Shown here: piece after piece, positions 16,086 to 26,452 of the stretch
Position numbering within the stretch: the stretch's first letter is position 1
How the letters are laid out: every line of letters begins with the position of its first letter
Assembly (NCBI RefSeq): GCF_000949635.1
Contig: NZ_BAFN01000001.1
Coordinates: forward strand, 2,108,001 to 2,172,000
DNA: 64,000 nt
Reading direction: 5' to 3'
Source: Candidatus Brocadia sinica JPN1
GTDB lineage: Bacteria; Planctomycetota; Brocadiia; Brocadiales; Brocadiaceae
Position numbers and translations under genes: made by a program
The notes under the pieces: model-generated
Seen by the model: the letters and a program-made list of their open reading frames with translations, nothing else
Databases searched by the model: none
What the model was told of the DNA's origin: nothing

Positions 16086-17241
16086 ATGAAGGTTATGAGA
16101 AGGCATAAAGGATTATACAAGCGTGGGAGAATATGGTGGATGATGTACAGTGATGGACACGGAAGAACAATCCGTGAAAGTGCAGGTACCACTTCGCAGC
16201 GAGAAGCGGAATACATTTTGAATTGCAAGAAAAAAGCAGTACGGGAAGGAAAGCTTCCGGATTTAAAGAAGATCAAGCACTGCAAACTTGTTGAACTTGC
16301 ACAGGATTATTTAAAGTGGTCAGAACGGCAACGAGTACACAAAACCAAGAAATATTGGATACCTCAGCTAATTAAGGCATTTGGCAATTTGAACGTGAGT
16401 GACTTAAACCCAAAGATCATTGAGCAGTGGCAAAGCGAACGCTTAAAGACAAATAAACCTTCTACAGTAAATCGTTTGACTACCTGTTTAAAGCACATGA
16501 TAAATAAGGGAGTTGAATGGGGGAATGGCAACGGAAGAAACTTTGAAATCAGTGAGAAAAGTCAAACAACTTGAAGAAAATAATAAACGGCTCAGGTACT
16601 TGACCATAGAGGAATTACAACGACTTCTGGGTTGTTGCTCTCCACACTTAAAACCCATCGTCCTCGTATCGGTCAATACAGGAATGCGAAAGGGAGAAAT
16701 TCTCAATTTAAAATGGGATCAAGTTGATCTCAGGCATAACTTTATCTTGCTTGATAAAACCAAGAATGGAGAGCGCCGGGAAATACCAATTAACAGTACG
16801 CTCAAAGAACTGTTTGCCAGTATGCCTAGGAGTCTTGAAAGTGAATGTGTTTTTGTAGATAAGAATGGAAAGCCTTACGGAAATATCAAACGTGGTTTCC
16901 ATACGGCATTAAAGAAAGCTGGAATTCGAGATTTCCATTTTCACGATCTGAGACATACCTTTGCCTCGCACTTGGTAATGACCGGAGTTGATTTGCCAAG
17001 TGTTAAAGAGTTATTAGGACACAAGTCTTTAACCATGACACTTAGGTATGCACACTTATCGTCTGGGCATAAGAGAAAGGCAGTTGAGATGCTGGATAGG
17101 GTATTGAGCGGTAGTCAATCAGAAAAAAGAGTTCACAATTTGTTCACATTTTTAAAAGACGACACACAGAACGAAAATCGTAAGTCCTTATGTGACATGG
17201 TGGGCGCTAGTGGATTCGAACCACTGATCCCTTGCGTGTGA
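16086..17241 (+). pseudogene. phage-type integrase, frameshifted, at tRNA-Val
   Basis: Residues 1-140 of the first frame are the arm-binding and core-binding domains (KGLYKRGRIWWMMYSDGHGR, later LNPKIIEQWQSERL). A shift at the G5 run 16519-16523 moves into the second frame with the catalytic domain: NTGMRKGEIL, DLRHTFASHL, LLGHKSLTMTLRYAH, so R, HxxR, H and Y are all present. The C-terminus (GASGFEPLIPCV) is translated from the complement of the tRNA-Val gene, a common hallmark of integrases beside their tRNA attachment site. Confidence 0.88.
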
Positions 17242-17273
17242 AGCAAGTGCTCTAGCCGCTGAGCCAAGCGCCC
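17198..17273 (-). tRNA. tRNA-Val (CAC)
   Basis: On the minus strand a complete cloverleaf: acceptor GGGCGCT/AGCGCCC (17267-17273 with 17202-17208), discriminator A, encoded CCA at 17198-17200, anticodon stem CTTGC/GCAAG with loop TTCACAC, giving anticodon CAC at 17238-17240, and a GTTCGAATC T-loop. The 3' end faces the integrase, so it is the likely attachment site of the element to its left. Confidence 0.95.
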
Positions 17274-17359
17274 AACCTTTTCCATAATTTTATAAAAAAA
17301 TCTTGTTAAATTCCATTGAAAATTATCATGAACCCAGGGAAAGCACTATTGGTGCAAAC

Positions 17360-17635
17360 TTATAGACTATCTTTTGCTCGGTTTCTTCTAAACAAACTGC
17401 GCAATAATAAAATAGCCATGACAAACGAAAGGGTAAACCCATTTGCCAGTGCAATGATTGGATTTTTTAAATGCACCCCATAAACCAGCCACAAACTACA
17501 TCCTACCAGGAGAAGGGTCAACATGACTGGCGAAACGTCACGCAATTCCCTGGTCTTTATGCCACGTATTATTTGTGGTATAAATCCTACCGTTGTACAA
17601 ATTGCGGCAATTGTTCCCATAATAGACCACAGCAT
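17360..17635 (-). CDS. SemiSWEET-type sugar transporter
   Basis: 91 residues with three membrane helices and the PQ-loop signature GFIPQIIRGIKTRELRDVS, followed by a second helix (VMLTLLLVGCSLWLVYG) and a third. SemiSWEETs act as dimers in the inner membrane to carry sugars by facilitated diffusion. The ATG at 17635 is preferred to 17659 because GGGGGAAG precedes it. It stands alone. Confidence 0.85.
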   Translation of the reverse strand: MLWSIMGTIAAICTTVGFIPQIIRGIKTRELRDVSPVMLTLLLVGCSLWLVYGVHLKNPIIALANGFTLSFVMAILLLRSLFRRNRAKDSL

Positions 17636-17897
17636 AATTCTTCCCCCATAGATTTTCATTCAGACCTGGCTAATTTTGTTGGATATAAGGCATTATCATG
17701 ATATAATAATAAACTGTAAATAATTCAATCGCCTTTGGTAACAATCTTGCCTTCGGTGGTTCAGTCGCGAACGATTGAACCAGCCTTGAGCATTCAAAGA
17801 TTTTTTTTCCAAAGGCATCTTCGCAAAAAAAATTATAATACCATATTTTCTTAAAAATTCATTTCTTAATTTAAACTTTATAACGGATAGGTTGTCG

Positions 17898-18389
17898 ATG
17901 GGAGTTTGGGAAATTATTTTATTTACAGTTTCACTCATTATCATGCTCGTGGGGATGGCAGGAATTGTGGCGCCAATAATACCCAGCATACCACTTATCT
18001 GGCTTGGGGCATTTTTCTATGCAATATTCACCCATTTTGAGAAGATCACATGGATGGTGCTCCTGGTATTCGCGCTCCTGACTGTTTTTTCCATCGTATT
18101 TGAAAATCTTGGAAACGTGTATGGCGCTAAGAGATTTGGCGCCACCAAATGGGGACTCGTAGGCTCGGTAGTGGGCACAGGAGCCGGATTTTATATGGGT
18201 GGCCCTATAGGTTTGATATTAGGACCTATCGTCGGCACCATTATCTTTGAAATTGTTGGCGGAAAGGGTTACAAGGGGGCATTAAAGTCTGGACTGGGCA
18301 ATTTTGTGGGCTTCTTGGGAGGCTCGGTAATAAAAACACTCACTGGTCTGGCCATGATTTCTATTTTTATCTGGAAGGTATTTGGATAA
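17898..18389 (+). CDS. DUF456 membrane protein
   Basis: 163 residues, nearly all hydrophobic, with glycine-rich repeats typical of DUF456: LVGMAGIVAPIIPSIPLIWL at the start, KWGLVGSVVGTGAGFYMG and GPIGLILGPIVGTIIFEIVG in the middle. Glycine-zipper-like helices are evident. Function is not known for the family. Confidence 0.85.
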   Translation: MGVWEIILFTVSLIIMLVGMAGIVAPIIPSIPLIWLGAFFYAIFTHFEKITWMVLLVFALLTVFSIVFENLGNVYGAKRFGATKWGLVGSVVGTGAGFYMGGPIGLILGPIVGTIIFEIVGGKGYKGALKSGLGNFVGFLGGSVIKTLTGLAMISIFIWKVFG

Positions 18390-18449
18390 GGGGGGAGTTG
18401 CCCGATACCCCCTTTTCGATAATCTTCCACAGTATTGTTATTTCGAATT

Positions 18450-20051
18450 TCAGGTTTCTGATTCTTCTTCCAGTTTAATATCGTAAACATCGAGGATCGT
18501 GCCCTTGGCCTTCTCCAAATTTCCTAACGATATCTCATAATCAATAATAGCCCTCGACGCCTCAAACTCTGCAAGGGCAAGATTTTCCTGTGCGCGCAAA
18601 ACTTCCAAACTTGTGGTCCTGCCTACGTTAAATTTCTTTTCCTCATTTTCCAATCTTTTTTCAGCCAGCTCTCTGGCCTTTCTTGTGGCATTGACCCTCT
18701 CAATATTTGTCATCACCTGCCGAACAAACTCCCTTACCTCCACAACGATATCCAGTTCCTTTTTTCTGACATTAATCCTCGCCTGTCGTTCATTGAGCTT
18801 GGATTTATTGTATGCACTCCTTGCCGATCTGTTCCCGAGAGGGATCTCTAAAGTAAGGGTAAAAAATTCGCCCTGAAATGCCTCTGAAAACGTAGAGTCA
18901 TTGGCGCCCGATACTTCATCCCCAAGACCCGTATAACGCACACCTCCCGTGAAATCTAATCCCGGATACAATTCATTCTTTCGGCGCTTTGTTTGCATAC
19001 CTGCATTTTCAGTCTCCAGTTGTAGCCCGGTTAATTCCGGACGTCTTTCCATAGCCACTTTGATCGTATCCTTTACTTCAACCTTTATCGGCTCAAAGAA
19101 AGGTTTATCTGTAGGAATAATGGTAGCATCGGAGATAATCTCGTTATCTGCAAGATTCATAATTCTTTTGAGATCATCCTCTCGATCCTTAATTGCATTT
19201 TCTGCAGAAATTACCGTCTCAACCCTTGATGCTACACCAGATTCAGCGTCAATAATCTCAACTGGTGCAAGGGTGCCAACTTCTACCTGTATCTTGTTCT
19301 TCCTCAATAAATCCTCTGCGCGTTCCAGGGATTTTTTTGCCACCTTTAAATTCTCCATTGCCCTTACATAATTCCAATATGCCTCCTGAACTGAATCGGA
19401 CACCTCCAATGCCTTGCTTTTGAATTGAGACAAAGAGATCTTTTTATTATTTCGGGCAATATAGATGGGGCTTCTGTTATAAAACCAACCGCCGCCCTTC
19501 AACAACGGCTGTGTAATCTTTGCCTCGATGTAATTTGTATAGGACGGATTTAAAAGTCGAAAGGGATTTGGATCTACAAATTCCCGGAATATATTGTATT
19601 CTACTGATACGGTAGCACCCGTGGGAATCAAAGACTGAATTACGGCATCGGCAGTCTTTCCCTGATCAACAAAAGGGCTAATTGTAGTTGTTTCCAGACC
19701 ACCAACTAGTCTGCTATTAATAGGTAATTCATCATTTTCGATGTTACCTTCTAATTTCAGTGTAGGATCAAACCTTGCCTTTTCTATCGTGATGTCCTGA
19801 TCACTGAGTTTTGAATTCAACTTTGATAGCTCTATATCAAAATTATTGCGTAAGGCGTAAATAATGCTGTCTTGGAGGCTCAGACTAATAAACTTCAAAT
19901 TCGAGTCCATTTCTATATCTGCCTGTGGTGCTGCGGGAGGTATTTGTACCTTAGATGTATTCTCGCTGCCCAAAGAAATATTCTGGTAGTATAAAAAAGA
20001 GGATAAGGCAACGGAAAAGGTTAAAAAAAATCTTTTATATTTCGTAATCAT
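18450..20051 (-). CDS. TolC-family outer membrane efflux protein
   Basis: 533 residues from the ATG at 20051, which gives a signal sequence (KYKRFFLTFSVALSSFLYYQ); the frame is open back to 20099 without such a peptide at its start. Two OEP repeats follow with long coiled-coil helices (for example SVQEAYWNYVRAMENLKVAK and the ARELAEKRLENEEKKF region) and a GRTTSLEVLRAQENLALAE segment characteristic of TolC proteins. No RND or ABC pump genes are adjacent, so the partner pump is elsewhere. A trimeric outer-membrane channel is expected. Confidence 0.88.
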   Translation of the reverse strand: MITKYKRFFLTFSVALSSFLYYQNISLGSENTSKVQIPPAAPQADIEMDSNLKFISLSLQDSIIYALRNNFDIELSKLNSKLSDQDITIEKARFDPTLKLEGNIENDELPINSRLVGGLETTTISPFVDQGKTADAVIQSLIPTGATVSVEYNIFREFVDPNPFRLLNPSYTNYIEAKITQPLLKGGGWFYNRSPIYIARNNKKISLSQFKSKALEVSDSVQEAYWNYVRAMENLKVAKKSLERAEDLLRKNKIQVEVGTLAPVEIIDAESGVASRVETVISAENAIKDREDDLKRIMNLADNEIISDATIIPTDKPFFEPIKVEVKDTIKVAMERRPELTGLQLETENAGMQTKRRKNELYPGLDFTGGVRYTGLGDEVSGANDSTFSEAFQGEFFTLTLEIPLGNRSARSAYNKSKLNERQARINVRKKELDIVVEVREFVRQVMTNIERVNATRKARELAEKRLENEEKKFNVGRTTSLEVLRAQENLALAEFEASRAIIDYEISLGNLEKAKGTILDVYDIKLEEESET

Positions 20052-20212
20052 CCAGGTAAAAATTCCGTATGGTAAATAGGTAACCAGAGTGCACAACACA
20101 CAGAGAACTGGTTAAAAATTATGGATTTTAACAGTAAATATCTTTTTGATCAGCCTCTTGCTACTGTTTCTGCTGGCAGATATGTCCCCGGGCTAACAAG
20201 TTCGTATCCGGA

Positions 20213-20791
20213 TCAGTATCCTTTGATTAACGCCAAAGCCTCTGCACGGGTAGCAGGGTTGTCACGAAAGATACCACGCACTACAGAGGTTTTTACCCTT
20301 GTGCCCGGCTTTTTAATACCCCGCATCGTCATACAGAGATGTTCGGCCTCAATGATAGCAAGTACTCCTTTGGGGCGTAATGCCTTCATGATTGATTCTG
20401 CAATATCTGTGGTGAGTCTTTCCTGTACCTGCAGACGCTTTGCCTCTATTTCAACAACCCTTGCAAGTTTACTAATCCCGGTCACCCGGTTTCCTTGGGG
20501 AATATAGGCTACATGTGCGACCCCGCTGAAAGGGAGGAGGTGATGCTCGCAGATTGAATAAAAGGGAATATCCTTTAAGAGTACAATTTCATCATACTTT
20601 TCAGATTTTAACACCTTGATTTCCTTGTGCGAATCTTGTCCGATACCCGCAAAAATCTCTTCACACATATCGGCAACCCTTTCCGGGGTTTCTACAAGCC
20701 CTTCACGATTAGGGTCGTCACCGATGCCTTCGAGAAATAAGCGGATGGATTCTATAATCTTTTTTTTGTCTACCAAAATAAAAACTCCCAT
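20213..20791 (-). CDS. folE: GTP cyclohydrolase I
   Basis: 192 residues, full length for type IA enzymes, first step of tetrahydrofolate biosynthesis (GTP to dihydroneopterin triphosphate). Zinc and catalytic residues are visible in [14 protein letters not shown] and in [12 protein letters not shown]; the [15 protein letters not shown] and QVQERLT segments are standard. The true start may be the TTG six codons in (VDKKKIIES), because the GGGAG overlapping the annotated ATG would then serve as ribosome binding site. Confidence 0.95.
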   Translation of the reverse strand: MGVFILVDKKKIIESIRLFLEGIGDDPNREGLVETPERVADMCEEIFAGIGQDSHKEIKVLKSEKYDEIVLLKDIPFYSICEHHLLPFSGVAHVAYIPQGNRVTGISKLARVVEIEAKRLQVQERLTTDIAESIMKALRPKGVLAIIEAEHLCMTMRGIKKPGTRVKTSVVRGIFRDNPATRAEALALIKGY

Positions 20792-21195
20792 ATAGTATTA
20801 CATGTTTCTTTGCATTTCAAAATATGCTAAACATTTTAAAAACCAAAGTCAATGGCAAATAAAATATGTGAGTAATATCCCGGCGTACAAAATCGGGAAA
20901 TAACAAACGTATACCGATTCATTAAGAAAAATACGACCTTGATTTGTCGGACGTATTGGCGTTATAGTGTATTCATACTGATGGTTTCTCTGTTTTTCGT
21001 AGCTGTAAATCACAACTGTAGTGAACGAATTGAATATATATACATGCACAGTCATTGCGGGGGCAATAGCCCGAGGCAATTCCGAATTCCGGGATTACCA
21101 TGCGGAGTTTACACTGTGCAGGCAAATGTGCTCGCAACGACGACTTTCTTCCGGAGTTCACTATGGATCTTTGCATGAAGAAAGGACTTTGCTTT
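20792..21195. other. 404-base region without a recognised gene
   Basis: Divergent upstream region of folE and the lipoprotein gene. Short frames exist but none resembles a protein. I see no structured RNA or repeat. Confidence 0.5.
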
Positions 21196-21588
21196 ATGAT
21201 GCCGAAGAATTTGCTGTATATCGCGTTGCTTGGAATCACGTTGTTCTCGAACTACGGATGTGTTGCTACCCTGCTCGTAGGTGGTGGTGCCGGGGCCGGG
21301 ACGGTCGCTTATTTAAAGGGAGAGCTGAAATCAACAGAAGAAGCATCGATTGGCAGTGTTTGGCAGGCAGCACACAGAGCCATGAAAGATTTGGGATTTA
21401 TCGTGACAAACGAGGAAAAAAACAACCTTTCGGCAAAACTGATTGCGCATGGGTCAGAAGATACAAAGATTGAGATTAACCTCGAAAGCGTATCGGCAAG
21501 ATTGACGAACGTAAAAATCCGTGTCGGAGTATTTGGAAACGAATCGCTCTCCCGGCTTACCTTAGAGAGGATAAAGAAGCATCTCTGA
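21196..21588 (+). CDS. DUF3568-type lipoprotein
   Basis: About 130 residues from ATG ATG at 21196, with AAAGGA upstream. It has a lipoprotein-like leader (KNLLYIALLGITLFSNYGC), a glycine-rich stretch (GGGAGAGTVAYLKGELKS) and a beta-alpha core (VWQAAHRAMKDLGFIV, then DTKIEINLE and VKIRVGVFGNES). This matches the DUF3568 pattern of small predicted outer-membrane lipoproteins. The -3 residue of the lipobox is atypical, so lipidation is likely but not certain. Confidence 0.72.
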   Translation: MMPKNLLYIALLGITLFSNYGCVATLLVGGGAGAGTVAYLKGELKSTEEASIGSVWQAAHRAMKDLGFIVTNEEKNNLSAKLIAHGSEDTKIEINLESVSARLTNVKIRVGVFGNESLSRLTLERIKKHL

Positions 21589-21626
21589 TTTTTTACAATA
21601 AAAAGGGGCGTTTCGATTGCGCATCC

Positions 21627-24239
21627 TTATTCACCCTCTAATCTCTTCTTTAATTCATCAAGCTTGTTAAGTGCTTCGAGGGGTGACATCCTGGATATAT
21701 CGAGTTTCTTAATCTCTTCGGTTACCATGTCCTGTTTTGATGTAAAGAGTTTTAACTGTTTCGGCTGTTTTTTCTCTTGCTCTGTTTTCAGCGGCGCAAA
21801 TTTTGGTTTACCGTTTACATCCAGTGTCGCAGTTTCAAGATTATTGAGAATAATACGTGCCCGCTGGATAACTTCCTTCGGGATTCCTGCAAGACGCGCA
21901 ACGTGTATCCCGTAGCTTTTATCTGTTCCGCCGTCCACAATTTTTCTCAAAAAAACAATCTCGTCTCCCCATTCCCTGACAGCGATATTAAAATTCCTGA
22001 TTCCCGGAAAGAGTAAGGCTAATTCAGTGAGTTCATGATAGTGGGTGGCAAAAAGCGTTCGGGCACGGATATGCTGGTAGATATATTCTGTAATCGCCCA
22101 TGCAATGCTAATGCCGTCAAAGGTGCTCGTGCCTCGTCCAATCTCGTCTAATATAATCAGGCTGCGTTCCGTGGCGTTATTGAGGATATTCGCCGTCTCA
22201 TTCATCTCTACCATAAAAGTGCTTTGTCCCCGTGAAAGTTCGTCCGATGCTCCCACCCGTGTGAAGATCCTGTCTACCGTTCCAATAACCGCTTCTTTTG
22301 CAGGGATAAAACTTCCCATCTGTCCCATAAGCACGAGGAGCGCCACCTGACGGATATACGTACTTTTCCCGGCCATGTTTGGCCCGGTAATTACCATAAT
22401 TTTATCCTGAGCTCCATCTAAATGAATATCATTGGGAACGAAGCTTTCACCCCCAAGCCTTCGATCCAGAACGGGATGACGCCCATCAATTATTTTTAAT
22501 TCCAAATCGTCCGTAATCTCCGGCATGATATATCGATTTTCCGCTGCAAGATTCGCAAGGGTTGCCAACACGTCGAGCACTGCAATTGCCTCGGATGTCC
22601 GTTGGAGCCGCGCCGTGTAGACACTGACCTTTTCACGGATCTGGATAAAGAGATCGTATTCCAAATCCCTTGCACGCTCATCGGCCGTCAGCACCTTTGT
22701 CTCGTAATCCTTGAGTTCTGGTGTAATAAAACGTTCTGCATTCTTGAGGGTCTGCTTTCGGATATAGGACTGCGGAATATTATCCTTGTGGACGTTGGTG
22801 ACCTCGATATAATATCCAAACACCTTGTTATAGCCTACTTTGAGGGAATTAATTCCACTCCGTGCAATTTCTTCTGCCTGAAAATTGGCAATCCAGCTCT
22901 TTCCATTCTTACTCACGTACCTCAATTCATCAAGAGATGCATCATAACCCTCCCTGATAAGCCCCCCTTCTTTAATCGTGGGAGGAGGATCGGGTACGAT
23001 CGAGGCGCCAATCAAGATTCGCACTTCCTCAAGGACGTCTAGTTGTTGTTCTAAGGATGCTAAAATATCCGTGATACAGAATCCTAATTTTTCTTTCAGT
23101 GCAGGTAGTTTTGAAAGAGATTGCTTTAAACCAATAAGATCACGGGCATTGGCACGACCACAACTTACCTTGGTCGAAATTCGTTCAATATCGTAGATAT
23201 TGCCTAAAATATCACGGAGTTCCCGCCTTAATGCTGAATTTTCAAATAATTCCTTCACACCAAGCTGCCGATATTTGATATCGGCAGATACCCGCAGCGG
23301 ACTAATAACCCATTCCCTGAGCAACCGGGCGCCCATCGGTGTCTTTGTCTGGTCTATCACGCCCAGCAACGAGCCCTCCCGATCACGGGTCCTTATTGTC
23401 TGTGCAAGCTCCAGACTCTGCTGCGTGGCCTTATCCATGAGCACCCTGTTATCCAGTCGATATTTTTGAACCCTCATTATATGTTTGAGCGATGTCCTTT
23501 GCGTCTCTTTCAGATACTGGATAACGGCGCCTGCTGCCCCCAGCGCCGGCCCGACATCTTCACAACCAAACCCCTCCAGGGATGTCGTTCCAAAGTGTTC
23601 TACCAGGATCCGGTAAGCAGTGTCTCCTGCAAATTCCCAATCGGGTCTGAAGGTAATCATTACATCACATTCTGCATGAATTCTCTCCATAAAGGAGGTG
23701 TTATTCTTTGCGGTCTCTTCAGGCAACAACAATTCCGATGGGTTCAGTCTTGCAAATTCATCAAAGAGTCTTTCCTTCTGAACATCTTCGACCTCAAACC
23801 GGCCTGTTGATAAATCGACCCACGACAATCCCATCATGTCCTTTGCCTCCAATACCGCCATTAAGTAGTTATTGCTTTTATCCTCGAGCAAGGTATCCTC
23901 GGTAACGGTTCCGGGGGTTATAATCCTGGTGACGCCACGATCAACAATCCCCTTAGCCTCATCAGGGTCCTGCAATTGATCGCAGATAGCGACCTTTTGT
24001 CCTGCCTTGATCAATCTTCGGATATACGATTCGGCAGCATGGTGCGGCACGCCTGCCATAGGCACTGCACTTTCGCCTTTGGAACGAGCGGTAAGGGTAA
24101 TCCCCAATACCTTTGAGGCAAGCTTTGCGTCCTCAAAGAATAATTCATAAAAATCCCCCATACGAAAAAAAAGCAAGGCGTCTTTATGCTGCTTTTTTAT
24201 CTCGTTATATTGACGCATCATGGGTGTTTCGGTAATCAT
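21627..24239 (-). CDS. mutS: DNA mismatch repair protein MutS
   Basis: 870 residues from the ATG at 24239. Domain I carries the mismatch-contacting phenylalanine and glutamate in MGDFYELF. Connector, core and clamp domains follow, then the ATPase with Walker [10 protein letters not shown] (about 619-627), Walker [17 protein letters not shown] and the family segment [11 protein letters not shown]. The chosen start overlaps the stop of the upstream GIY-YIG gene (ATGA at 24236-24239), and an earlier in-frame ATG would add only a non-conserved tail. No mutL is nearby. Confidence 0.96.
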   Translation of the reverse strand: MITETPMMRQYNEIKKQHKDALLFFRMGDFYELFFEDAKLASKVLGITLTARSKGESAVPMAGVPHHAAESYIRRLIKAGQKVAICDQLQDPDEAKGIVDRGVTRIITPGTVTEDTLLEDKSNNYLMAVLEAKDMMGLSWVDLSTGRFEVEDVQKERLFDEFARLNPSELLLPEETAKNNTSFMERIHAECDVMITFRPDWEFAGDTAYRILVEHFGTTSLEGFGCEDVGPALGAAGAVIQYLKETQRTSLKHIMRVQKYRLDNRVLMDKATQQSLELAQTIRTRDREGSLLGVIDQTKTPMGARLLREWVISPLRVSADIKYRQLGVKELFENSALRRELRDILGNIYDIERISTKVSCGRANARDLIGLKQSLSKLPALKEKLGFCITDILASLEQQLDVLEEVRILIGASIVPDPPPTIKEGGLIREGYDASLDELRYVSKNGKSWIANFQAEEIARSGINSLKVGYNKVFGYYIEVTNVHKDNIPQSYIRKQTLKNAERFITPELKDYETKVLTADERARDLEYDLFIQIREKVSVYTARLQRTSEAIAVLDVLATLANLAAENRYIMPEITDDLELKIIDGRHPVLDRRLGGESFVPNDIHLDGAQDKIMVITGPNMAGKSTYIRQVALLVLMGQMGSFIPAKEAVIGTVDRIFTRVGASDELSRGQSTFMVEMNETANILNNATERSLIILDEIGRGTSTFDGISIAWAITEYIYQHIRARTLFATHYHELTELALLFPGIRNFNIAVREWGDEIVFLRKIVDGGTDKSYGIHVARLAGIPKEVIQRARIILNNLETATLDVNGKPKFAPLKTEQEKKQPKQLKLFTSKQDMVTEEIKKLDISRMSPLEALNKLDELKKRLEGE

Positions 24240-24694
24240 ACGAAAAACGGCCTCAGCTGATTTTGCAATGTGCATTTTGATAATTTCATTTTGATCTTAA
24301 GCGCGGATATCTCAGAATCCGGATCATCCGGGAAAAAATACAGATGTGAAGTGCATGGGCAGTCAGATGAACCAAATCCTTTCGCGGGAACTACAGCATT
24401 TTTTATATTTCCGATTTTGTGACTCAGTATGCACTCTTTATCTTTTTCGCCTGCATAGGTATAGACAGAAACGAGCTGCCCGTAACGGAGCAAATAATCA
24501 ATATGCCAGTGTATCTTCTTTTTTTGCCGCAAGTGCCTTTCAATCCGGCGTTCCAGGTTGCTCTGAGCACTCCCGACATAGACGTAAAAACCTGCTGAAA
24601 AATGAAAGGCGCCCAGACACCCGATCTTTATATGGCGCCTTTGAGTCAGTTTAATGATGAGACAATATACACCCGTATTTGAAACAAAATCCAT
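24236..24694 (-). CDS. DUF123 GIY-YIG nuclease-like protein
   Basis: 152 residues of the DUF123 family: GVYCLIIKL (GIY part), [10 protein letters not shown] (YIG part), a conserved arginine in [20 protein letters not shown], and the C-terminal [16 protein letters not shown] with its cysteines. The family is sometimes fused to endonuclease III. Here it is translationally coupled to mutS by a 4-base overlap, suggesting a repair role. Catalytic competence is uncertain. Confidence 0.82.
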   Translation of the reverse strand: MDFVSNTGVYCLIIKLTQRRHIKIGCLGAFHFSAGFYVYVGSAQSNLERRIERHLRQKKKIHWHIDYLLRYGQLVSVYTYAGEKDKECILSHKIGNIKNAVVPAKGFGSSDCPCTSHLYFFPDDPDSEISALKIKMKLSKCTLQNQLRPFFV

Positions 24695-24874
24695 TCTAAT
24701 TCAAAATTTCTTGGCAAATTAAGATTTTGAAAGTTTCTCATTCCAAACTTCTAGCGGACAGCAGATAACTAAATATTCGTAAAAAACAGTATAAAAGATT
24801 CTTTTATAAATGAAAAGTCTATATTTTTTTACTACCTGCCATAAAGCCAAAACTACCTGAAAAATCGATTATGC

Positions 24875-24903
24875 TTGACAATGGTTCGGTTCTATGTTAC
24901 GAT
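24875..24903 (+). promoter_or_regulatory. sigma-70-like promoter of the GcvH-like/dgcN/dgcA set
   Basis: TTGACA at 24875-24880, a 17-base spacer and TACGAT at 24898-24903, about 45 bases before the ATG at 24948. Confidence 0.6.
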
Positions 24904-24947
24904 TTTCAGGTATTATCAAGTTATAATTTGTTGTGAGGTATTATGTT

Positions 24948-25397
24948 ATGATTCCTGAACATTTGAAATATACGCCAACTCATGAATGGTTTTTCTGCGA
25001 TAATAAATCAATCACCGTTGGCCTTACAAAATTTATTCTTGACGAGCTTGAGGACCTCTTGTTCCTGGACCTCCCAAAGGTAGGAGACGAAATACTGTCC
25101 GGCATCTCTTTTGGAGAAATAGAGTCATTCGAAAAGCTGATTGATATCACATCACCCATGGCTGGCGAGGTTATAGCAGTAAATGAACGCCTTTACGAAA
25201 ATCTAATCACTCTGAACAATGACCCTTACAAACACGGTTGGTTAATAAAGTTCGTAACAACTGAAACTCATATCCTCAATGAATTATTGAATGCTAAGGA
25301 GTATGCAACACACATAAGTAAACTACGGCCCATCGTCACCCCGGTAAAACAGCGAAAACGACATGCCAAAATTACTAAAGGAAAGAGAAGGAAATAG
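24948..25397 (+). CDS. GcvH-like protein lacking the canonical lipoyl lysine
   Basis: 149 residues from the ATG at 24948, with GAGG nine bases upstream. It follows glycine-cleavage H protein along its length (LKYTPTHEWFF, VGLTKFILDELEDLLFLDLP, SPMAGEVIAVNERL, GWLIKF). At the lipoylation loop the usual ESVKA is ESFEK: the modified lysine position holds glutamate and a lysine sits one place later. A strongly basic C-terminal tail of about 20 residues (KQRKRHAKITKGKRRK) is added. No other glycine-cleavage gene is nearby; the next gene starts within 20 bases. A carrier or moonlighting role is inferred. Confidence 0.78.
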   Translation: MIPEHLKYTPTHEWFFCDNKSITVGLTKFILDELEDLLFLDLPKVGDEILSGISFGEIESFEKLIDITSPMAGEVIAVNERLYENLITLNNDPYKHGWLIKFVTTETHILNELLNAKEYATHISKLRPIVTPVKQRKRHAKITKGKRRK

Positions 25398-25414
25398 CCT
25401 CTTTTGTGTATTCT

Positions 25415-26452
25415 ATGACTAACCGCAGACTCGTTATTTTAACCGAAGGAAGACTTGACGTCTTTAGTGCAAAAACTGCCGTCAGCGTTATCCGCTATCG
25501 TAAGGAAGACGTGGTTGCGCTCATAGACCGGGTGAATGCCGGGAAAGATATCGAATCAATTATCGGCATTGGAAAAGGAATTCCTATTGTCAGTACTATT
25601 GCGGAGACATTACATCTGAAACCCACAGCGCTCCTTATCGGCATTGCGCCTCCGGGTGGCATGCTGCCAGCCGAATGGCGTAAGCATATTACGGATGCCT
25701 TAATAAACAAGCTTCACATAATCAGCGGCCTCCATTGTCATCTAGACGACGACCCTGAATTTTGTAAACTGGCACACGACCACCAGCGGGAAATCTGGGA
25801 CGTCCGTAAGCCCCCTGAAGATATTCCTCTTGGCTCGGGAAAGGCAAAAGAGACAAAGACATTACGTATCCTTACGGTGGGCTCGGACTGTAATATAGGC
25901 AAGATGGTGACTTCTATTGAAATCGCAAATGCCGCGAAGAAACGGGGTTTTAACGCCTGCTTTGTCGCCACAGGACAGACTGGAATTATGATCGATGGCA
26001 GTGGAATCGCCGTGGATCATGTCATTTCTGATTTTATCTCCGGTGCGGCAGAGAAACTCGTAATCGACCGCTCTCATTACCATCTCTTAAGCATCGAGGG
26101 ACAGGGCACCATTGTACATCCGGCATATTCAGGCGTTACCCTTGGACTCTTGCATGGCGCCGCCCCGCAGGGTCTTATTCTATGCCATCAGCCAACCCGG
26201 AAGACACTCCGTCATTTCGCTAATTTTCCTATTTTACCACTTCCCTATCTTATTGACCTCTATGAGAAACTGGCACAGCCCGTGCATCCCTGTAAGGTAA
26301 TTGGTATCTCACTCAACTGCTTTGGCATGACTGATCATGACGCCTTACAGGAGATACAAAAGGTAGAGAAAGAAACGAAACTCCCCGCCACAGATCCCAT
26401 TAAGTTTGGCGTGAACAAATTTATCGATGGCATCCGTCCGCTCTTACCATGA
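25415..26452 (+). CDS. dgcN: DUF1611 protein, probable D-glutamate N-acetyltransferase (DgcN-like)
   Basis: About 345 residues of the DUF1611 family. The N-terminal domain has LLIGIAPPGGMLPAEWR; the C-terminal P-loop-like domain has TVGSDCNIGKMVTSIE. Characterised members (DgcN) acetylate D-glutamate. The gene overlaps the following enolase-superfamily gene by four bases (ATGA), the standard DgcN-DgcA pairing. The start is uncertain: GTG at 25406 or ATG at 25415, neither with an ideal ribosome binding site. Substrate is inferred from family and context. Confidence 0.8.
   Translation: MTNRRLVILTEGRLDVFSAKTAVSVIRYRKEDVVALIDRVNAGKDIESIIGIGKGIPIVSTIAETLHLKPTALLIGIAPPGGMLPAEWRKHITDALINKLHIISGLHCHLDDDPEFCKLAHDHQREIWDVRKPPEDIPLGSGKAKETKTLRILTVGSDCNIGKMVTSIEIANAAKKRGFNACFVATGQTGIMIDGSGIAVDHVISDFISGAAEKLVIDRSHYHLLSIEGQGTIVHPAYSGVTLGLLHGAAPQGLILCHQPTRKTLRHFANFPILPLPYLIDLYEKLAQPVHPCKVIGISLNCFGMTDHDALQEIQKVEKETKLPATDPIKFGVNKFIDGIRPLLP

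Noticed and set aside
24948-25397. Functional glycine cleavage H protein
   Set aside because: The lipoyl lysine position is glutamate and no gcvT or gcvP genes are nearby; described as GcvH-like only.
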